Assembly (NCBI RefSeq): GCF_900021175.1
Contig: NZ_FCOP01000010.1
Coordinates: 444,940 to 508,939, forward strand
Reading direction: 5' to 3'
Origin: Pseudenterobacter timonensis
GTDB taxonomy: Bacteria > Pseudomonadota > Gammaproteobacteria > Enterobacterales > Enterobacteriaceae
Length of the DNA stretch: 64,000 nucleotides
Below, piece after piece: positions 9,776-20,519 of the stretch (within the stretch, counting starts at the first letter, position 1; every line of letters starts with the position of its first letter). The notes beneath the pieces were generated by a model that saw only the letters and a program-made list of their open reading frames with translations, was not told the origin of the DNA and searched no databases. Both the position numbers and the translations under genes were made by a program.

Positions 9776-11188
9776 ATGTCACTCAGTCGGCGTCAGTTTA
9801 TTCAGGCATCCGGGATCGCCCTCTGTGCTGGCGCGGTTCCGCTGACTGCCAGCGCCGCCGGGCAGCAGCAGCCGCTGCCCATCCCTCCGCTGCTGGAATC
9901 CCGTCGCGGCCAGCCGCTGTTCATGACCCTGCAGCGTAGCCACTGGACCTTTACTCAGGGGACGCGCGCGTCGGTCTGGGGGGTGAACGGGCGTTATCTC
10001 GGTCCGACCATTCGCGTCTGGAGTGGCGACGACGTCAAGCTTATCTACAGCAACCGCCTGGCGGAGAATGTGGCGATGACCATCAGCGGGCTGCAGGTTC
10101 CGGGGCCGCTTATCGGCGGTCCGGCGCGTATGATGTCGCCCAGCGCCGACTGGGCGCCGGTCCTGCCGATTCGTCAGAGCGCGGCGACCCTCTGGTATCA
10201 CGCCAATACGCCGAACCGGATGGCCGAACAGGTCTATAACGGCCTGGCGGGGATGTGGCTGGTGGAGGATGAGGTGAGTAAATCGCTGCCAATCCCTAAC
10301 CACTACGGGGTGGACGATTTTCCGGTCATCATTCAGGACAAGCGTCTGGATAATTTCGGCACGCCGGAGTACAGCGAGCCGGGCAGCGGCGGATTTGTCG
10401 GCGATACCCTGCTGGTGAACGGCGCCCAGAGTCCCTACGTGGAGGTATCGCGCGGCTGGGTTCGCCTGCGTCTGCTTAACGCCTCTAACTCCCGCCGCTA
10501 TCAGCTGCAGATGAGCGACGGACGCGCGCTGCACGTCATCTCTGGCGATCAGGGCTTCCTGCCCGCTCCGGTCTCGGTAAAACAGCTGGCGCTGGCGCCG
10601 GGCGAGCGGCGTGAGATCCTGGTGGATATGACCAACGGCGATGAAGTCTCCATTACCTGCGGCGAGGCGGCGGGTATTGTTGATCGTATTCGCGGCTTCT
10701 TTGAGCCGTCGAGTATTCTCGTATCGACCCTGGTGCTTACCCTGCGCCCGACAGGCCTTTTGCCGCTGGTGACCGACAGCCTGCCGATGCGCCTGCTGCC
10801 GCAGGATATTCTGGCCGGCGCGCCGGTGCGCAGCCGCGACATCAGCCTCGGCGACGATCCTGGTATTAACGGCGCGCTGTGGGATGTGAACCGTATTGAT
10901 ATCACCGCGCAGCAGGGTACCTGGGAGCGCTGGCTGGTACGCGCGGAGATGCCGCAGTCGTTCCATATTGAAGGGGTGAGCTTTCTCATCCGCAACGTCA
11001 ACGGCGCGATGCCATTCCCGGAAGATCGCGGCTGGAAAGATACGGTCTGGGTCGACGGCCAGGTGGAACTGCTGGTCTACTATGGTCAGCCTTCATGGCC
11101 CCATTTCCCGTTCCTGTTCCACAGCCAGACGCTGGAGATGGCGGATCGCGGTACGGTGGGGCAACTGCTGGTCAATCCGGCACCATAA
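9776..11188 (+). CDS. ftsP: Cell division protein FtsP (SufI)
   Basis: 470 residues from ATG 9776, which is the E. coli length; the start gives a clean twin-arginine signal SRRQFIQ followed by a hydrophobic stretch ending about residue 27 (TASAAG). Three cupredoxin domains of the multicopper-oxidase superfamily can be followed, but the copper-ligand HCH-type motifs are degenerate, as expected for FtsP, a periplasmic divisome stabiliser rather than an oxidase. Gene order plsC-ftsP is conserved. Confidence 0.96.
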   Translation: MSLSRRQFIQASGIALCAGAVPLTASAAGQQQPLPIPPLLESRRGQPLFMTLQRSHWTFTQGTRASVWGVNGRYLGPTIRVWSGDDVKLIYSNRLAENVAMTISGLQVPGPLIGGPARMMSPSADWAPVLPIRQSAATLWYHANTPNRMAEQVYNGLAGMWLVEDEVSKSLPIPNHYGVDDFPVIIQDKRLDNFGTPEYSEPGSGGFVGDTLLVNGAQSPYVEVSRGWVRLRLLNASNSRRYQLQMSDGRALHVISGDQGFLPAPVSVKQLALAPGERREILVDMTNGDEVSITCGEAAGIVDRIRGFFEPSSILVSTLVLTLRPTGLLPLVTDSLPMRLLPQDILAGAPVRSRDISLGDDPGINGALWDVNRIDITAQQGTWERWLVRAEMPQSFHIEGVSFLIRNVNGAMPFPEDRGWKDTVWVDGQVELLVYYGQPSWPHFPFLFHSQTLEMADRGTVGQLLVNPAP

Positions 11189-11189
11189 C

Positions 11190-11460
11190 TTTGCCCCTCA
11201 CCCCGGCCCTCTCCCCAAAGGGGAGAGGGAGAAACTGCCTGCCCCTTTCCCAGGGGGGAGAGCGAAATGGGAGAGGGAGAAACTGCCTGCCCCTTTCCCA
11301 GGGGGGAGAGCGAAATGAGTACGCCGAACGGTTCCCTCTCCCCGGAGGGGAGAAGGAGAAACTGCCCGCCTCTTCCCAGGGGGGAGAGCGAAATGAGTAC
11401 GCCGAACGGTTCCCTCTCCCCTCCGGGGAGAGGGTTAGGGTGAGGGGAATCATCACCCGC
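11190..11460. repeat. REP-like palindromic tandem array between ftsP and ygiQ
   Basis: Several palindromic cores (CTCTCCCC...GGGGAGAG) alternate with local spacers. Two early units share GAGAAACTGCCTGCCCC and GGGGGGAGAGCGAAAT; two later ones carry GAGTACGCCGAACGGTTCC. The frames running through it on both strands are low-complexity translations of the repeat and not genes. Confidence 0.85.
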
Positions 11461-11536
11461 ACAATACTCCTTCATTTCCCACATTGTTCCAGCGTATAAT
11501 CCCGCTCCTTTTGTCTATTTTTTCTTCGGAAGCATT

Positions 11537-13711
11537 ATGAGCGCAATTTCCCTGATCCAGCCGGATCGTGACCTCTTCTCCTGGCCCCAGTACTGGGCGG
11601 CCTGTTTTGGACCGGCGCCTTTCCTGCCGATGTCTCGCGAAGAGATGGACCAGCTGGGCTGGGACAGCTGCGACATTATCCTGGTGACGGGAGACGCCTA
11701 TGTCGACCACCCCAGCTTTGGCATGGCTATCTGTGGCCGTATGCTGGAAGCGCAGGGCTTTCGCGTGGGGATCATCGCCCAGCCGGACTGGAACAGCAAA
11801 GAGGACTTTATGCGCCTCGGCAAGCCGAACCTCTTCTTCGGCGTGACGGCGGGGAATATGGACTCCATGATCAACCGCTACACCGCCGACCGCAAGCTGC
11901 GCCACGACGATGCCTATACCCCGGATAACGTGGCGGGCAAGCGTCCCGACAGAGCCACGCTGGTCTATACCCAACGCTGTAAAGAGGCGTGGAAAGATGT
12001 GCCGGTAATTTTGGGCGGTATTGAGGCGAGCCTGCGCCGCACCGCACACTATGACTACTGGTCCGATACTGTACGCCGCTCGGTGCTGGTGGACTCCAAA
12101 GCTGACATGCTGATTTTTGGCAATGGCGAGCGTCCGCTGGTGGAAGTGGCCCATCGTCTGGCGCAGGGCGAGCCGGTCTCCGCCATTCGCGACGTGCGTA
12201 ACACCGCTATTATGGTGAAAGAGGCGCTGCCGGGCTGGAGCGGCGTTGACTCTACCCGTCTGGATACGCCGGGGAAAATCGATCCTATCCCACACCCTTA
12301 CGGGGAAGATCTGCCTTGTGCGGACAACAAACCGGTCGCGCCGAAAAAGGCCGAAGCGAAAGCAGTGACCGTCCAGCCGCCGCGTCCGAAGCCGTGGGAA
12401 AAAACCTATGTGCTGCTGCCGTCATTCGAAAAGGTGAAGGCGGATAAAGTGCTCTACGCCCACGCGTCACGCATCCTGCACCACGAAACCAACCCTGGCT
12501 GTGCCCGCGCGCTGATGCAAAAGCATGGCGAACGCTACATCTGGATCAACCCGCCGGCCATTCCGCTCTCCACCGAAGAGATGGACAGCGTATTCGCGCT
12601 GCCCTATAAGCGCGTGCCGCACCCGGCTTACGGCAAGAGCCGTATTCCGGCCTACGAGATGATCCGCTTCTCCATTAACATCATGCGCGGCTGCTTTGGC
12701 GGCTGCTCCTTCTGCTCCATTACCGAGCACGAAGGGCGCATCATCCAGAGCCGCTCCGAAGACTCCATTATCAACGAGATCGAAGCGATTCGCGACACGG
12801 TGCCGGGCTTTACCGGCGTGATCTCCGATCTGGGCGGCCCGACGGCCAATATGTATATGTTGCGCTGCAAATCGCCGCGCGCAGAGCAGACCTGCCGCCG
12901 CCTGTCGTGCGTCTATCCGGATATCTGTCCGCACATGGACACAAACCACGAGCCGACGATCAATCTCTACCGCCGCGCCCGCGATCTGAAGGGGATCAAA
13001 AAGATCCTTATCGCTTCCGGTGTGCGATACGACATTGCGGTAGAAGATCCGCGCTATATCAAAGAGCTGGCCTCTCACCATGTGGGCGGGTATCTGAAGA
13101 TCGCGCCGGAACATACCGAGGAAGGGCCGCTGTCGAAGATGATGAAGCCGGGGATGGGCAGCTATGACCGCTTCAAGGAGCTGTTTGACCTCTACTCGAA
13201 GCAGGCGGGCAAGGAGCAGTACCTGATCCCGTACTTTATCTCTGCGCACCCGGGCACCCGCGACGAAGATATGGTGAACCTGGCTTTGTGGCTGAAGCGT
13301 CACCGCTTCCGTCTCGACCAGGTGCAGAACTTCTATCCGTCGCCGCTGGCTAACTCCACGACCATGTATTACACCGGCAAAAACCCGCTGGGTAAGATTG
13401 GCTATAAGAGTGAAGAGGTGGTGGTACCGAAAGGGGATAAACAGCGTCGTCTGCATAAAGCGCTGCTGCGCTACCACGATCCGGCTAACTGGCCGCTGAT
13501 CCGCCAGGCGCTGGAAGAGATGGGGAAAAAACATCTGATAGGCGGGCGTCGCGACTGCCTGGTGCCTGCGCCAACCATCGAGGAGATGCGCGAAGCGCGC
13601 CGCCAGAATCGCCATACGCGTCCGGCGCTGACCAAACACACGCCGATTGTGCATCAGCGTTCGAACGGTGGTACGGGAACGAAGAAGAACGTAAAACGTA
13701 AGATCGGTTAA
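11537..13711 (+). CDS. ygiQ: YgiQ family radical SAM protein
   Basis: 724 residues. The N-terminal YgiQ-specific domain is followed by a radical SAM core whose CX3CX2C cluster motif [10 protein letters not shown] lies near residue 388, with the PDICPHMD and [11 protein letters not shown] segments typical of the family, and a basic C-terminal tail. The precise reaction is unknown. In E. coli K-12 this gene is interrupted; here it appears intact. A TATAAT at 11495-11500 could be its promoter -10. REP-like arrays flank both ends. Confidence 0.95.
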   Translation: MSAISLIQPDRDLFSWPQYWAACFGPAPFLPMSREEMDQLGWDSCDIILVTGDAYVDHPSFGMAICGRMLEAQGFRVGIIAQPDWNSKEDFMRLGKPNLFFGVTAGNMDSMINRYTADRKLRHDDAYTPDNVAGKRPDRATLVYTQRCKEAWKDVPVILGGIEASLRRTAHYDYWSDTVRRSVLVDSKADMLIFGNGERPLVEVAHRLAQGEPVSAIRDVRNTAIMVKEALPGWSGVDSTRLDTPGKIDPIPHPYGEDLPCADNKPVAPKKAEAKAVTVQPPRPKPWEKTYVLLPSFEKVKADKVLYAHASRILHHETNPGCARALMQKHGERYIWINPPAIPLSTEEMDSVFALPYKRVPHPAYGKSRIPAYEMIRFSINIMRGCFGGCSFCSITEHEGRIIQSRSEDSIINEIEAIRDTVPGFTGVISDLGGPTANMYMLRCKSPRAEQTCRRLSCVYPDICPHMDTNHEPTINLYRRARDLKGIKKILIASGVRYDIAVEDPRYIKELASHHVGGYLKIAPEHTEEGPLSKMMKPGMGSYDRFKELFDLYSKQAGKEQYLIPYFISAHPGTRDEDMVNLALWLKRHRFRLDQVQNFYPSPLANSTTMYYTGKNPLGKIGYKSEEVVVPKGDKQRRLHKALLRYHDPANWPLIRQALEEMGKKHLIGGRRDCLVPAPTIEEMREARRQNRHTRPALTKHTPIVHQRSNGGTGTKKNVKRKIG

Positions 13712-13719
13712 ACCTGTAA

Positions 13720-13800
13720 CAATGCCCGGTGGCACTGCGCTTACCGGGCCTACAGCTCTAACCCTCTCCCCTCCGGGGAGAGGGCAGGGTGAGGGGATTA
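13720..13800. repeat. REP-like elements between ygiQ and dkgA
   Basis: A classic enterobacterial REP half (TGCCCGGTGGCACTGCGCTT, ACCGGGCCTAC) is joined to a CCCTCTCCCC/GGGGAGAGGG core. It occupies the convergent gap between ygiQ and dkgA and abuts the dkgA stop. Confidence 0.85.
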
Positions 13801-14625
13801 CCCGCCAAACTGATCCGGGTCTGGCCCCAGGCGTTTGCCCTGGTCCAGTTTCGCAATCTCGCCCAGCTCATCTTTATCCAGACGGAAATCCCAGACGTTA
13901 AAGTTCTCGGCAATACGCGACGGTGTGACCGATTTCGGGATGACCACCAGGCCGCAGTCCAGGTGCCAGCGGATGACAATCTGCGCCGGGGTCTTGCCAT
14001 ATTTATCCGCCAGGTCGCGAATGATTTTCTGATTAAACACCCCTTCGCCGCCCTGCGCCAGCGGGCTCCAGGACTCGGTCTGGATCTTATGCGTCGCGTT
14101 CCAGGCGTGGAGCTGGCGCTGCTGCATCAGGGGGTGCAGTTCAATCTGGTTAATCACCGGACTTACGCCCGTCTCATCGATCAGCCGTTGCAGGTGGTGA
14201 ACCTGGAAGTTACAGACGCCGATGCTCTTAATCAGCCCCTCCTGTTGAAGCGCTATCATCCCTTTCCAGGCATCAACATAGTGGTCGATAGCCGGAACAG
14301 GCCAGTGCATCAGATAGAGATCGACAAAATCGAGTTGCAGCTTCTCCAGGCTCTCCTGTAGCGCTTCCCGGGGACGCTTCTGATCGTCGTTCCACAGTTT
14401 GGTGGTGATAAAGAGTTCATCCCGCGCCACGCCGGCGCTGGCGAGCGCCTTGCCGACGCCCTCTTCGTTTTTATACGCGGCGGCGGTATCAATCGAGCGA
14501 TAGCCAACTTCCAGCGCTTTATGAATGGCGGAGACGACCTCGTCGTTACCGGCTTTCCATACGCCGAGCCCCAGCTGGGGCATTACGTTGCCGTCCTGAA
14601 GCTTGATTACGGTTTGGTTTGCCAT
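13798..14625 (-). CDS. dkgA: Methylglyoxal/2,5-diketo-D-gluconate reductase DkgA
   Basis: 275 residues, AKR5 aldo-keto reductase. The catalytic tetrad is visible as D46 and Y51 (DTAAAYKNEEG), K76 (ITTKLW) and H107 (YLMHWPVP). DkgA uses NADPH to reduce 2,5-diketogluconate, methylglyoxal and other aldehydes. It lies 98 bases downstream of yqhD on the same strand; in E. coli both are induced by YqhC, whose gene is just upstream. Confidence 0.96.
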   Translation of the reverse strand: MANQTVIKLQDGNVMPQLGLGVWKAGNDEVVSAIHKALEVGYRSIDTAAAYKNEEGVGKALASAGVARDELFITTKLWNDDQKRPREALQESLEKLQLDFVDLYLMHWPVPAIDHYVDAWKGMIALQQEGLIKSIGVCNFQVHHLQRLIDETGVSPVINQIELHPLMQQRQLHAWNATHKIQTESWSPLAQGGEGVFNQKIIRDLADKYGKTPAQIVIRWHLDCGLVVIPKSVTPSRIAENFNVWDFRLDKDELGEIAKLDQGKRLGPDPDQFGG

Positions 14626-14645
14626 TTTTCCTCCTGCATGTGCTC

Positions 14646-14666
14646 GTCACCGGGAAACCCGGTGAC
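14646..14666. other. Perfect hairpin in the yqhD-dkgA gap
   Basis: GTCACCGGG-AAA-CCCGGTGAC is a nine-base-pair perfect stem with a three-base loop, without a T-run on either strand. It may stabilise mRNA ends within the yqhD-dkgA operon rather than terminate. Confidence 0.6.
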
Positions 14667-14723
14667 GTGGTGTGCATTAATTCTGGACGAAATGCCAAAA
14701 AACGAAAGGTGGGAGAGAGAGGT

Positions 14724-15887
14724 TTATCGCGCCGCTTCGTAGATACGGCGGCTGACCTCCAGCGTAATATCCTTATGTTCGCCCAGCTGCGTCAGGCCAT
14801 GCTCTTCCAGCTTCGCCAGCAGGGCAGGGATGGAGCTGCCGTCCAGGCCGTAGCCGGAGAGACGCGTCGGCACGCCCATCTGCTCGAAGAAGTTGCGCGT
14901 GGCAGCGATAGCCGCATCGATACGCTCCTCTTCCGTACCGCTGGTGATATTCCAGACCCGTTCGCCATACTGCAGCAGTTTTTCCCGCTTGGCGTCACGC
15001 TTCTCATTCCACAGGGCAGGGAGGATCACCGCCAGCGTCTGGGCATGATCCAGACCGTGCATCGCCGTCAGCTCGTGGCCCAGCATATGGGTCGCCCAGT
15101 CCTGCGGCACGCCTGCGCCAATCAGTCCATTCAGCGCCTGGGTCGCCGCCCACATGACGTTAGCGCGTACGGTGTAATTTTCTGGTTCTTGCAGCGCTTT
15201 CGGACCTTCTTCCACCAGCGTCAGCAGAATGCCTTCCGCGAAACGGTCCTGAATTTTGCCGTCGACCGGATAAGTCACATACTGCTCCACGGTGTGAACA
15301 AAGGCGTCCACCACGCCGTTCGCCACCTGACGCGGCGGCAGGGTATAGGTATAGACCGGATCCAGTACCGCAAAGAGAGGCTGAACGTGCCCGGAGTGGA
15401 ACGCCTGCTTATCGCCGGTCGTTCTGCGGGAGATCACGGCGCCTTTATTGGATTCGGAGCCAGTGGCGGGCAGGGTCAGGACCGAGCCCATCGGGATCGC
15501 GCTCTGGATCTCGCTGCCGCTGGTCTGCAGGATATGCCAAGGATCGCGGCCTTCCGCGTAATGCGCCGCGGCGGCGATAAACTTGGTGCCGTCCAGCACC
15601 GAACCGCCGCCGACCGCCAGCAGGAAGGTGATCTTCTCATCGCGGGCGATAGCGACCGCGTTCATCAGCGTTTCATAAGAGGGGTTCGGTTCGATGCCGC
15701 CAAACTCACGAACGTCCATCCCTTCCAGCGCGCGGTAAACCTGATCCAGCACGCCGGTTTTCTTTACGCTGCCGCCGCCGTAGGTAATCAGCACGCGGGC
15801 ATCCGCCGGGATCTGCGCACGCAGGTCGGCGATGGCGCCTTTACCAAACAGAATGCGGGTCGGGGTGTGGAGAGTAAAATTATTCAT
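14724..15887 (-). CDS. yqhD: NADPH-dependent alcohol dehydrogenase YqhD
   Basis: 387 residues, group III iron-type (zinc-binding in YqhD) alcohol dehydrogenase. The nucleotide-binding GGGSVLDGTKF and metal-ligand segments VDAFVHTVEQY and MHGLDHAQTLAV are intact. YqhD reduces short-chain aldehydes, including lipid-peroxidation and furan aldehydes, and protects from them. The divergent AraC-type gene yqhC lies 193 bases away and is the known activator in E. coli. Confidence 0.97.
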   Translation of the reverse strand: MNNFTLHTPTRILFGKGAIADLRAQIPADARVLITYGGGSVKKTGVLDQVYRALEGMDVREFGGIEPNPSYETLMNAVAIARDEKITFLLAVGGGSVLDGTKFIAAAAHYAEGRDPWHILQTSGSEIQSAIPMGSVLTLPATGSESNKGAVISRRTTGDKQAFHSGHVQPLFAVLDPVYTYTLPPRQVANGVVDAFVHTVEQYVTYPVDGKIQDRFAEGILLTLVEEGPKALQEPENYTVRANVMWAATQALNGLIGAGVPQDWATHMLGHELTAMHGLDHAQTLAVILPALWNEKRDAKREKLLQYGERVWNITSGTEEERIDAAIAATRNFFEQMGVPTRLSGYGLDGSSIPALLAKLEEHGLTQLGEHKDITLEVSRRIYEAAR

Positions 15888-16080
15888 GACATGTTCCCTT
15901 CCGGAATTAAAAACGCGGCGGCGAGGATCGTCGCCTGATAGCGTTTATTGTGGGCATCGCCCCTGTTTCCCTCAATGCACATTCCTGCCAATCTCTTGCC
16001 CATTTCTCCATCATGCTGGAGAAATTGTAAAAAATTAAGCAGACTGTCAGCGTCGGAAACCAGAGCCGGAGCCGGGAAAA

Positions 16081-16980
16081 ATGAACCGCCATGTCGTCTG
16101 CCAGCAGCTTGCTGAAAAAGTTAAGCTTTTAAAAAATAATGAAAATCGTGCCAGCGAGTGGCTGCCCGATGTACGCCTGCTCTACGGCACTCAGCCCGGA
16201 GCGCGCACGCCGGTGATGTACCAGCCCGGCATCGTATTTCTCTTTTCCGGGCACAAAATTGGCTATATCAACGAGCGCGTCTTTCGGTACGACGCCAGCG
16301 AATATCTGCTCCTCACCGTTCCTCTGCCTTTCGAATGCGAAACCTTCGCCACCGAGGCGGTGCCGCTGGCCGGGATGCGCCTGAACGTCGACATTCTTCA
16401 GCTACAGGAGCTGCTGATGGAGATTGGCGAAGATGAGCTTTTCCGGCCCGCGCTGGCGGCGAGCGGCATTAACTCCGCCACGCTGTCGGATGAGATCCTC
16501 TGCGCCATTGAACGGCTCTTTGACGTGATGACGCGTCCTCTGGACGCGCGCATCCTCGGCAGGCAAATTATCCGCGAGATCCTCTACCACGTGCTGCTGG
16601 GGCCGGGCGGCGGCGCGCTGCTGGCGCTGGTTAGCCGTCAGACACACTTTAGCCTTATCAGTCGCGTGCTCAAGCGTATTGAAAACCACTACACGCAAAA
16701 CCTGAGCGTGGACGAACTCGCCGCTGAGGCCAACATGAGCGTATCGGCGTTTCACCATAATTTTAAATCGGTAACCAGCACCTCGCCGCTGCAATACCTG
16801 AAAACCTACCGGCTGCACAAGGCGCGGATGTTGATGATTCATGACGGCATGAAGGCCAGCGCGGCGGCGATGCGCGTGGGATATGAAAGCGCGTCACAGT
16901 TCAGTCGGGAGTTTAAGCGTTACTTTGGCGTGACGCCGGGAGAGGACGCCGCGCGCATCCGGACGATGCAGGGGGCGTAA
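16081..16980 (+). CDS. yqhC: AraC-family activator YqhC
   Basis: 299 residues. An N-terminal cupin-like sensor region (about 30-150) precedes a C-terminal double helix-turn-helix (about 195-290) with [22 protein letters not shown] and [21 protein letters not shown]. It is divergent from yqhD-dkgA and in E. coli activates both in response to aldehydes. ATG 16081 is the only good start, though its ribosome site is modest. Confidence 0.93.
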   Translation: MNRHVVCQQLAEKVKLLKNNENRASEWLPDVRLLYGTQPGARTPVMYQPGIVFLFSGHKIGYINERVFRYDASEYLLLTVPLPFECETFATEAVPLAGMRLNVDILQLQELLMEIGEDELFRPALAASGINSATLSDEILCAIERLFDVMTRPLDARILGRQIIREILYHVLLGPGGGALLALVSRQTHFSLISRVLKRIENHYTQNLSVDELAAEANMSVSAFHHNFKSVTSTSPLQYLKTYRLHKARMLMIHDGMKASAAAMRVGYESASQFSREFKRYFGVTPGEDAARIRTMQGA

Positions 16981-17026
16981 GGGAAGAGAACAGGCCGGGT
17001 AAGCGCAGCGCCACCCGGCGTTATTA

Positions 17027-17686
17027 TCAGGCGTTGTGATACTTTTTCTTAACCACCACGGCCACGGCGCCCACCAGACCGGCGACCAGCAGCACCATCG
17101 GCAGGACCATCAGAAAGGTCATCACCTGGTCTTCATGGTGCTTCACAAAGGGGATCATGTTAATCGCATAGCCCAGCGAGGTAACGACTCCGACCCACAG
17201 TAGCCCGCTCAGCCAGTTAAAGAGCTGGAAACGGCGGTTAGAGAGGCCAGAGATGCCCGCCATGGTAGGCAGCAGCGTACGAACGAAGGCCAGGAAACGC
17301 CCGGCGAGCAGCGCCAGCAGGCCGTGGCGATCGAACATACAGGTCGCTCGCTGGTGGTACTTATGCGGGAGCTGCGCCAGCCACCCCTTCACGACGCGCG
17401 TATTACCCAGCCAGCGGCCCTGCAAATAGCTCAGCCAGCAGCCGAGGCTGGCGGCGGAGGTCAGCAGCAGCAGGGTGGGGGTGAAGTCCATTACGCCTTT
17501 GCCGATTAACGCGCCGGCAAGCAACAACAGGCTATCGCCCGGCAAAAAGGAGGCCGGAAGCAAACCGTTTTCTAAAAATAACGTCGCAAACATAACAAAA
17601 TAGACAATGCCAACAACGTGCGGATTCGCCAGCGCGGCAAAATCGTGTTGCCAGAGCGCAGCGATAATATCTTGAATGACAGACAT
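17027..17686 (-). CDS. yghB: DedA-family inner-membrane protein YghB
   Basis: 219 residues, the E. coli length. It has the DedA/VTT features: re-entrant [37 protein letters not shown] with the conserved arginine, and C-terminal membrane helices. DedA proteins support membrane homeostasis and proton-motive-force-dependent transport, and YghB is partly redundant with YqjA. Downstream of metC on the same strand. Confidence 0.95.
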   Translation of the reverse strand: MSVIQDIIAALWQHDFAALANPHVVGIVYFVMFATLFLENGLLPASFLPGDSLLLLAGALIGKGVMDFTPTLLLLTSAASLGCWLSYLQGRWLGNTRVVKGWLAQLPHKYHQRATCMFDRHGLLALLAGRFLAFVRTLLPTMAGISGLSNRRFQLFNWLSGLLWVGVVTSLGYAINMIPFVKHHEDQVMTFLMVLPMVLLVAGLVGAVAVVVKKKYHNA

Positions 17687-17855
17687 GGACTTTCCTGTGG
17701 TACAGCTCGTATGAACTTATTGTACTCCTGATTTCCCCGGAACACCTTGATCGACGACGCAACAAATCAGGCAAATTGCCGCGATTTGTTACGGTAAGTG
17801 ACACAACGCCCTTTTTCAGGGCGTAATGTATAAATTCTCGCCGGATCGCTTAACT

Positions 17856-19043
17856 TTACACGATACGCGCGAAGCCTGCCGCTAAATCCGCGATCAGATC
17901 GTCAACGTTCTCTAAACCAATGTGCAGGCGAATCAGGGTACCGCTAAAATCCACCTCGCCACCGGGACGCAGGGCGGCGATCTGCTCCGGCTGGTTAGGC
18001 AGGATCAGAGACTCAAAACCGCCCCAGGAGTAGGCCATGCTGAAGAGCGTAAAGTTGTCGAGATAGGCCGCCAGCTCCTCGTTATTCAGCCGCTTTTTCA
18101 GCACAAACGAGAAAAGGCCGCTGCTGCCGGTAAAATCACGCTGCCAGAACTCATGCCCTTTACTGCCCGGCAGCGCCGGATGGTTAACCCGCTCCACCTG
18201 CGGATGTTGCGCCAGCCATTGCGCCACCCGCAGGCTGCTTTCATGATGCTGACGCAGGCGTACGCCCAGCGTACGCAGACCGCGGCTGGTCATGTAGGCG
18301 GTATCGGCATCGACCATCTGTCCCATCAGATAGGCGTTTTCGCGCAGCTGCTCCCAGCAACGGGCGTTTGCCACCGCAGTGCCGATCATGCCGTCGGAGT
18401 GGCCTATCAGATATTTAGTCGCCGCCTGAATGGAGATATCGACACCAAATTCCAGCGCTTTAAACAGCACGCCCGCCGCCCAGGTGTTGTCGATGATGAT
18501 AATCGCCTCGGGCGCTTTGCTGCGTACCGCCTTCACAATGGCCGGGACGTCGTGAACCTCCATGGTGATGGAGCCAGGGGATTCCAGGAAAACAATACGG
18601 GTGTTTGGCTGGATACGTTCGGCAATGCCCGCGCCAATCAGCGGATCGAACCAGTCGGTGGTCACCCCCAGCTTGCTGAGGATTTTGGTACAGAAATCCT
18701 GGCTCGGCTCATAGGCGGTGTTGGTCATCAGAATATGATCGCCCTGTTCGATAAAGGCGAGGATCGTGTTCGCTACCGCCGCCGCGCCGCAGGGGAAGAG
18801 GGCGCAGCCTGCGCCGCCCTCCAGCTCGCACATCGCTTCCTGGAGCGAAAAGTGGGTCAGCGTACCGCGACGTCCGTAAAAGAGCTCGCCATTGGCGCGA
18901 TTGCGGGTGGCGTGCTTTTTTGCCTCCACGGTATCGAACACCAGCGAGGAGGCGCGCTGAATAACGCTGTTTACCGAGCCCTGCGTATACTTCTTGCTGC
19001 GTCCGGCCTGGACGAGCGTGGTATCAAGATGCTTCTCTGTCAT
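17856..19043 (-). CDS. metC: Cystathionine beta-lyase MetC
   Basis: 395 residues from ATG 19043, the position that gives the E. coli length; the longer frame to 19178 runs through the MetJ operator and is rejected. Fold-type I PLP enzyme of the Cys/Met metabolism family with PLP lysine K210 in [13 protein letters not shown] and the [10 protein letters not shown] segment. It cleaves cystathionine to homocysteine, pyruvate and ammonia. MetJ boxes lie immediately upstream. Confidence 0.97.
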   Translation of the reverse strand: MTEKHLDTTLVQAGRSKKYTQGSVNSVIQRASSLVFDTVEAKKHATRNRANGELFYGRRGTLTHFSLQEAMCELEGGAGCALFPCGAAAVANTILAFIEQGDHILMTNTAYEPSQDFCTKILSKLGVTTDWFDPLIGAGIAERIQPNTRIVFLESPGSITMEVHDVPAIVKAVRSKAPEAIIIIDNTWAAGVLFKALEFGVDISIQAATKYLIGHSDGMIGTAVANARCWEQLRENAYLMGQMVDADTAYMTSRGLRTLGVRLRQHHESSLRVAQWLAQHPQVERVNHPALPGSKGHEFWQRDFTGSSGLFSFVLKKRLNNEELAAYLDNFTLFSMAYSWGGFESLILPNQPEQIAALRPGGEVDFSGTLIRLHIGLENVDDLIADLAAGFARIV

Positions 19044-19062
19044 GTCCGCGAAACCTGTTTTT

Positions 19063-19086
19063 ATACGTCTGGACGTCCAGACTACC
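19063..19086 (-). promoter_or_regulatory. MetJ operator (three met boxes) upstream of metC
   Basis: Read on the minus strand, three adjacent 8-mers match the met box AGACGTCT with 5, 6 and 7 of 8 bases: GGTAGTCT, GGACGTCC and AGACGTAT. They end 20 bases before the metC start, as in E. coli. Confidence 0.85.
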
Positions 19087-19212
19087 ATGAAAGAAAAAGT
19101 GTGTCCGTTGGCGTCTACAGAATAAGCAGAAAATTTTATTAAAGGAGAGGGGAGAAATTTTTTCCTGCGTAAGCGCAAGGAAAATGAAACGATTTTGCGG
19201 CACTATGTAAAT

Positions 19213-19231
19213 AGTAATGAGAACGACTATC
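19213..19231 (+). promoter_or_regulatory. Probable Fur box upstream of exbB
   Basis: The 19 bases beginning AGTAATGAGAA and ending ACTATC match about 13 of 19 positions of the Fur consensus and lie about 65 bases before exbB. exbBD is Fur-repressed in E. coli, supporting the call. Confidence 0.65.
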
Positions 19232-19294
19232 AATTCGACGTTGTTTTGATATTATTATGCTCAGATTTTGTGACTTACGTCCTGGAGATAGAGA

Positions 19295-20026
19295 GTGGGT
19301 AATAATTTGATGCAGACGGATCTCTCCGTTTGGGGCATGTATCAGCATGCTGACATCGTGGTGAAAATTGTGATGATTGGCCTGATCCTGGCCTCCGTGA
19401 TCACCTGGGCTATCTTCTTTAGCAAAAGCGCAGAGCTGATCTCCCAGAAGCGTCGTCTTAAGCGCGAACAGCAGCAGCTGGCGCAGGCGCGCTCGCTCGA
19501 TCAGGCATCTGAATTGACCTCATCTTTCCACGCAAAAAGCCTGACTACTCAGCTTATCAACGAAGCGCAGAACGAGCTGGAACTTTCTGAAGGCAGTGAA
19601 GATAACGAAGGCATTAAAGAGCGTACCGGCTTTCGCCTGGAGCGCCGCGTAGCCGCCGTTGGCCGTCACATGGGCCGCGGTAACGGTTATCTGGCGACCA
19701 TCGGTGCGATTTCACCCTTTGTCGGTCTGTTCGGTACTGTATGGGGCATCATGAACAGCTTTATCGGTATCGCCCAGACGCAGACCACTAACCTGGCGGT
19801 AGTTGCGCCGGGTATCGCGGAAGCGCTGCTGGCGACGGCGATTGGCCTGGTGGCGGCGATCCCGGCGGTCGTTATCTATAACATTTTTGCCCGTATGATC
19901 GGCAGCTACAAAGCGACGCTGGGCGATGTTGCCGCGCAGGTTCTGCTGCTGCAAAGCCGCGACCTGGACCTCAACGCCAGCTCGGTAAAGCCGGTTCACG
20001 CCGCATCTAAACTGCGTATAGGTTAA
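19295..20026 (+). CDS. exbB: TonB-system energiser ExbB
   Basis: 243 residues with a GTG start (19295) preceded by GGAG; a later ATG in frame would lose the conserved [11 protein letters not shown] start. Three transmembrane helices are evident (about 17-40, 130-155, 172-200), the latter two in the MotA/TolQ/ExbB proton-channel domain, with [16 protein letters not shown]. It forms the inner-membrane ExbB-ExbD-TonB motor that energises outer-membrane siderophore and cobalamin receptors. exbD follows after four bases. Confidence 0.97.
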   Translation: MGNNLMQTDLSVWGMYQHADIVVKIVMIGLILASVITWAIFFSKSAELISQKRRLKREQQQLAQARSLDQASELTSSFHAKSLTTQLINEAQNELELSEGSEDNEGIKERTGFRLERRVAAVGRHMGRGNGYLATIGAISPFVGLFGTVWGIMNSFIGIAQTQTTNLAVVAPGIAEALLATAIGLVAAIPAVVIYNIFARMIGSYKATLGDVAAQVLLLQSRDLDLNASSVKPVHAASKLRIG

Positions 20027-20030
20027 GAGT

Positions 20031-20450
20031 ATGGCTTTGCGTCTTAATGAAAATCTGGACGATAACGGTGAAATGCATGAGATCAACGTAACGCCGTTTA
20101 TCGACGTTATGCTGGTTCTGCTGATTATCTTTATGGTTGCCGCGCCGCTGGCGACGGTGGATGTGAAGGTCAATCTGCCCGCTTCTTCCAGTCAGCCGCA
20201 GCCGCGCCCGGAAAAGCCAATTTACCTCTCGGTGAAAGCCGATAAGAGCATGTTCCTGGGCAACGATCCGGTGACCGATGCGTCGGTAATTCCGGCGCTT
20301 AACGCGCTGACCGGCGGCAAGAAAGATACCACCGTCTTTTTCCGCGCGGATAAAACCGTCGACTATGAAACCATGATGAAGGTGATGGACACGCTGCACC
20401 AGGCGGGTTACCTGAAGATTGGCCTGGTCGGGGAAGAAAAAGCGAAGTAA
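20031..20450 (+). CDS. exbD: TonB-system accessory protein ExbD
   Basis: 139 residues. A single N-terminal membrane helix (about 22-42) bears the essential aspartate in TPFIDVMLVLLI, followed by a periplasmic domain. It is co-transcribed with exbB and ends in a strong terminator. Confidence 0.97.
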   Translation: MALRLNENLDDNGEMHEINVTPFIDVMLVLLIIFMVAAPLATVDVKVNLPASSSQPQPRPEKPIYLSVKADKSMFLGNDPVTDASVIPALNALTGGKKDTTVFFRADKTVDYETMMKVMDTLHQAGYLKIGLVGEEKAK

Positions 20451-20451
20451 T

Positions 20452-20479
20452 AAAAAAGGCAACGTAAGTTGCCTTTTTT
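20452..20479 (+). terminator. Rho-independent terminator of exbBD
   Basis: AAAAGGCAAC, loop GTAA, GTTGCCTTTTTT immediately after the exbD stop. Confidence 0.93.
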
Positions 20480-20519
20480 GTCTGCCCCCTTCATGAGGAA
20501 GGGGGCTGGAGTACTGGGT

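Noticed and set aside
11082..11499. Several frames across the ftsP-ygiQ gap
   Set aside because: Low-complexity translations of the REP-like array.
14619..15938. 439-codon frame opposite yqhD
   Set aside because: Antisense shadow of a clear alcohol dehydrogenase gene.
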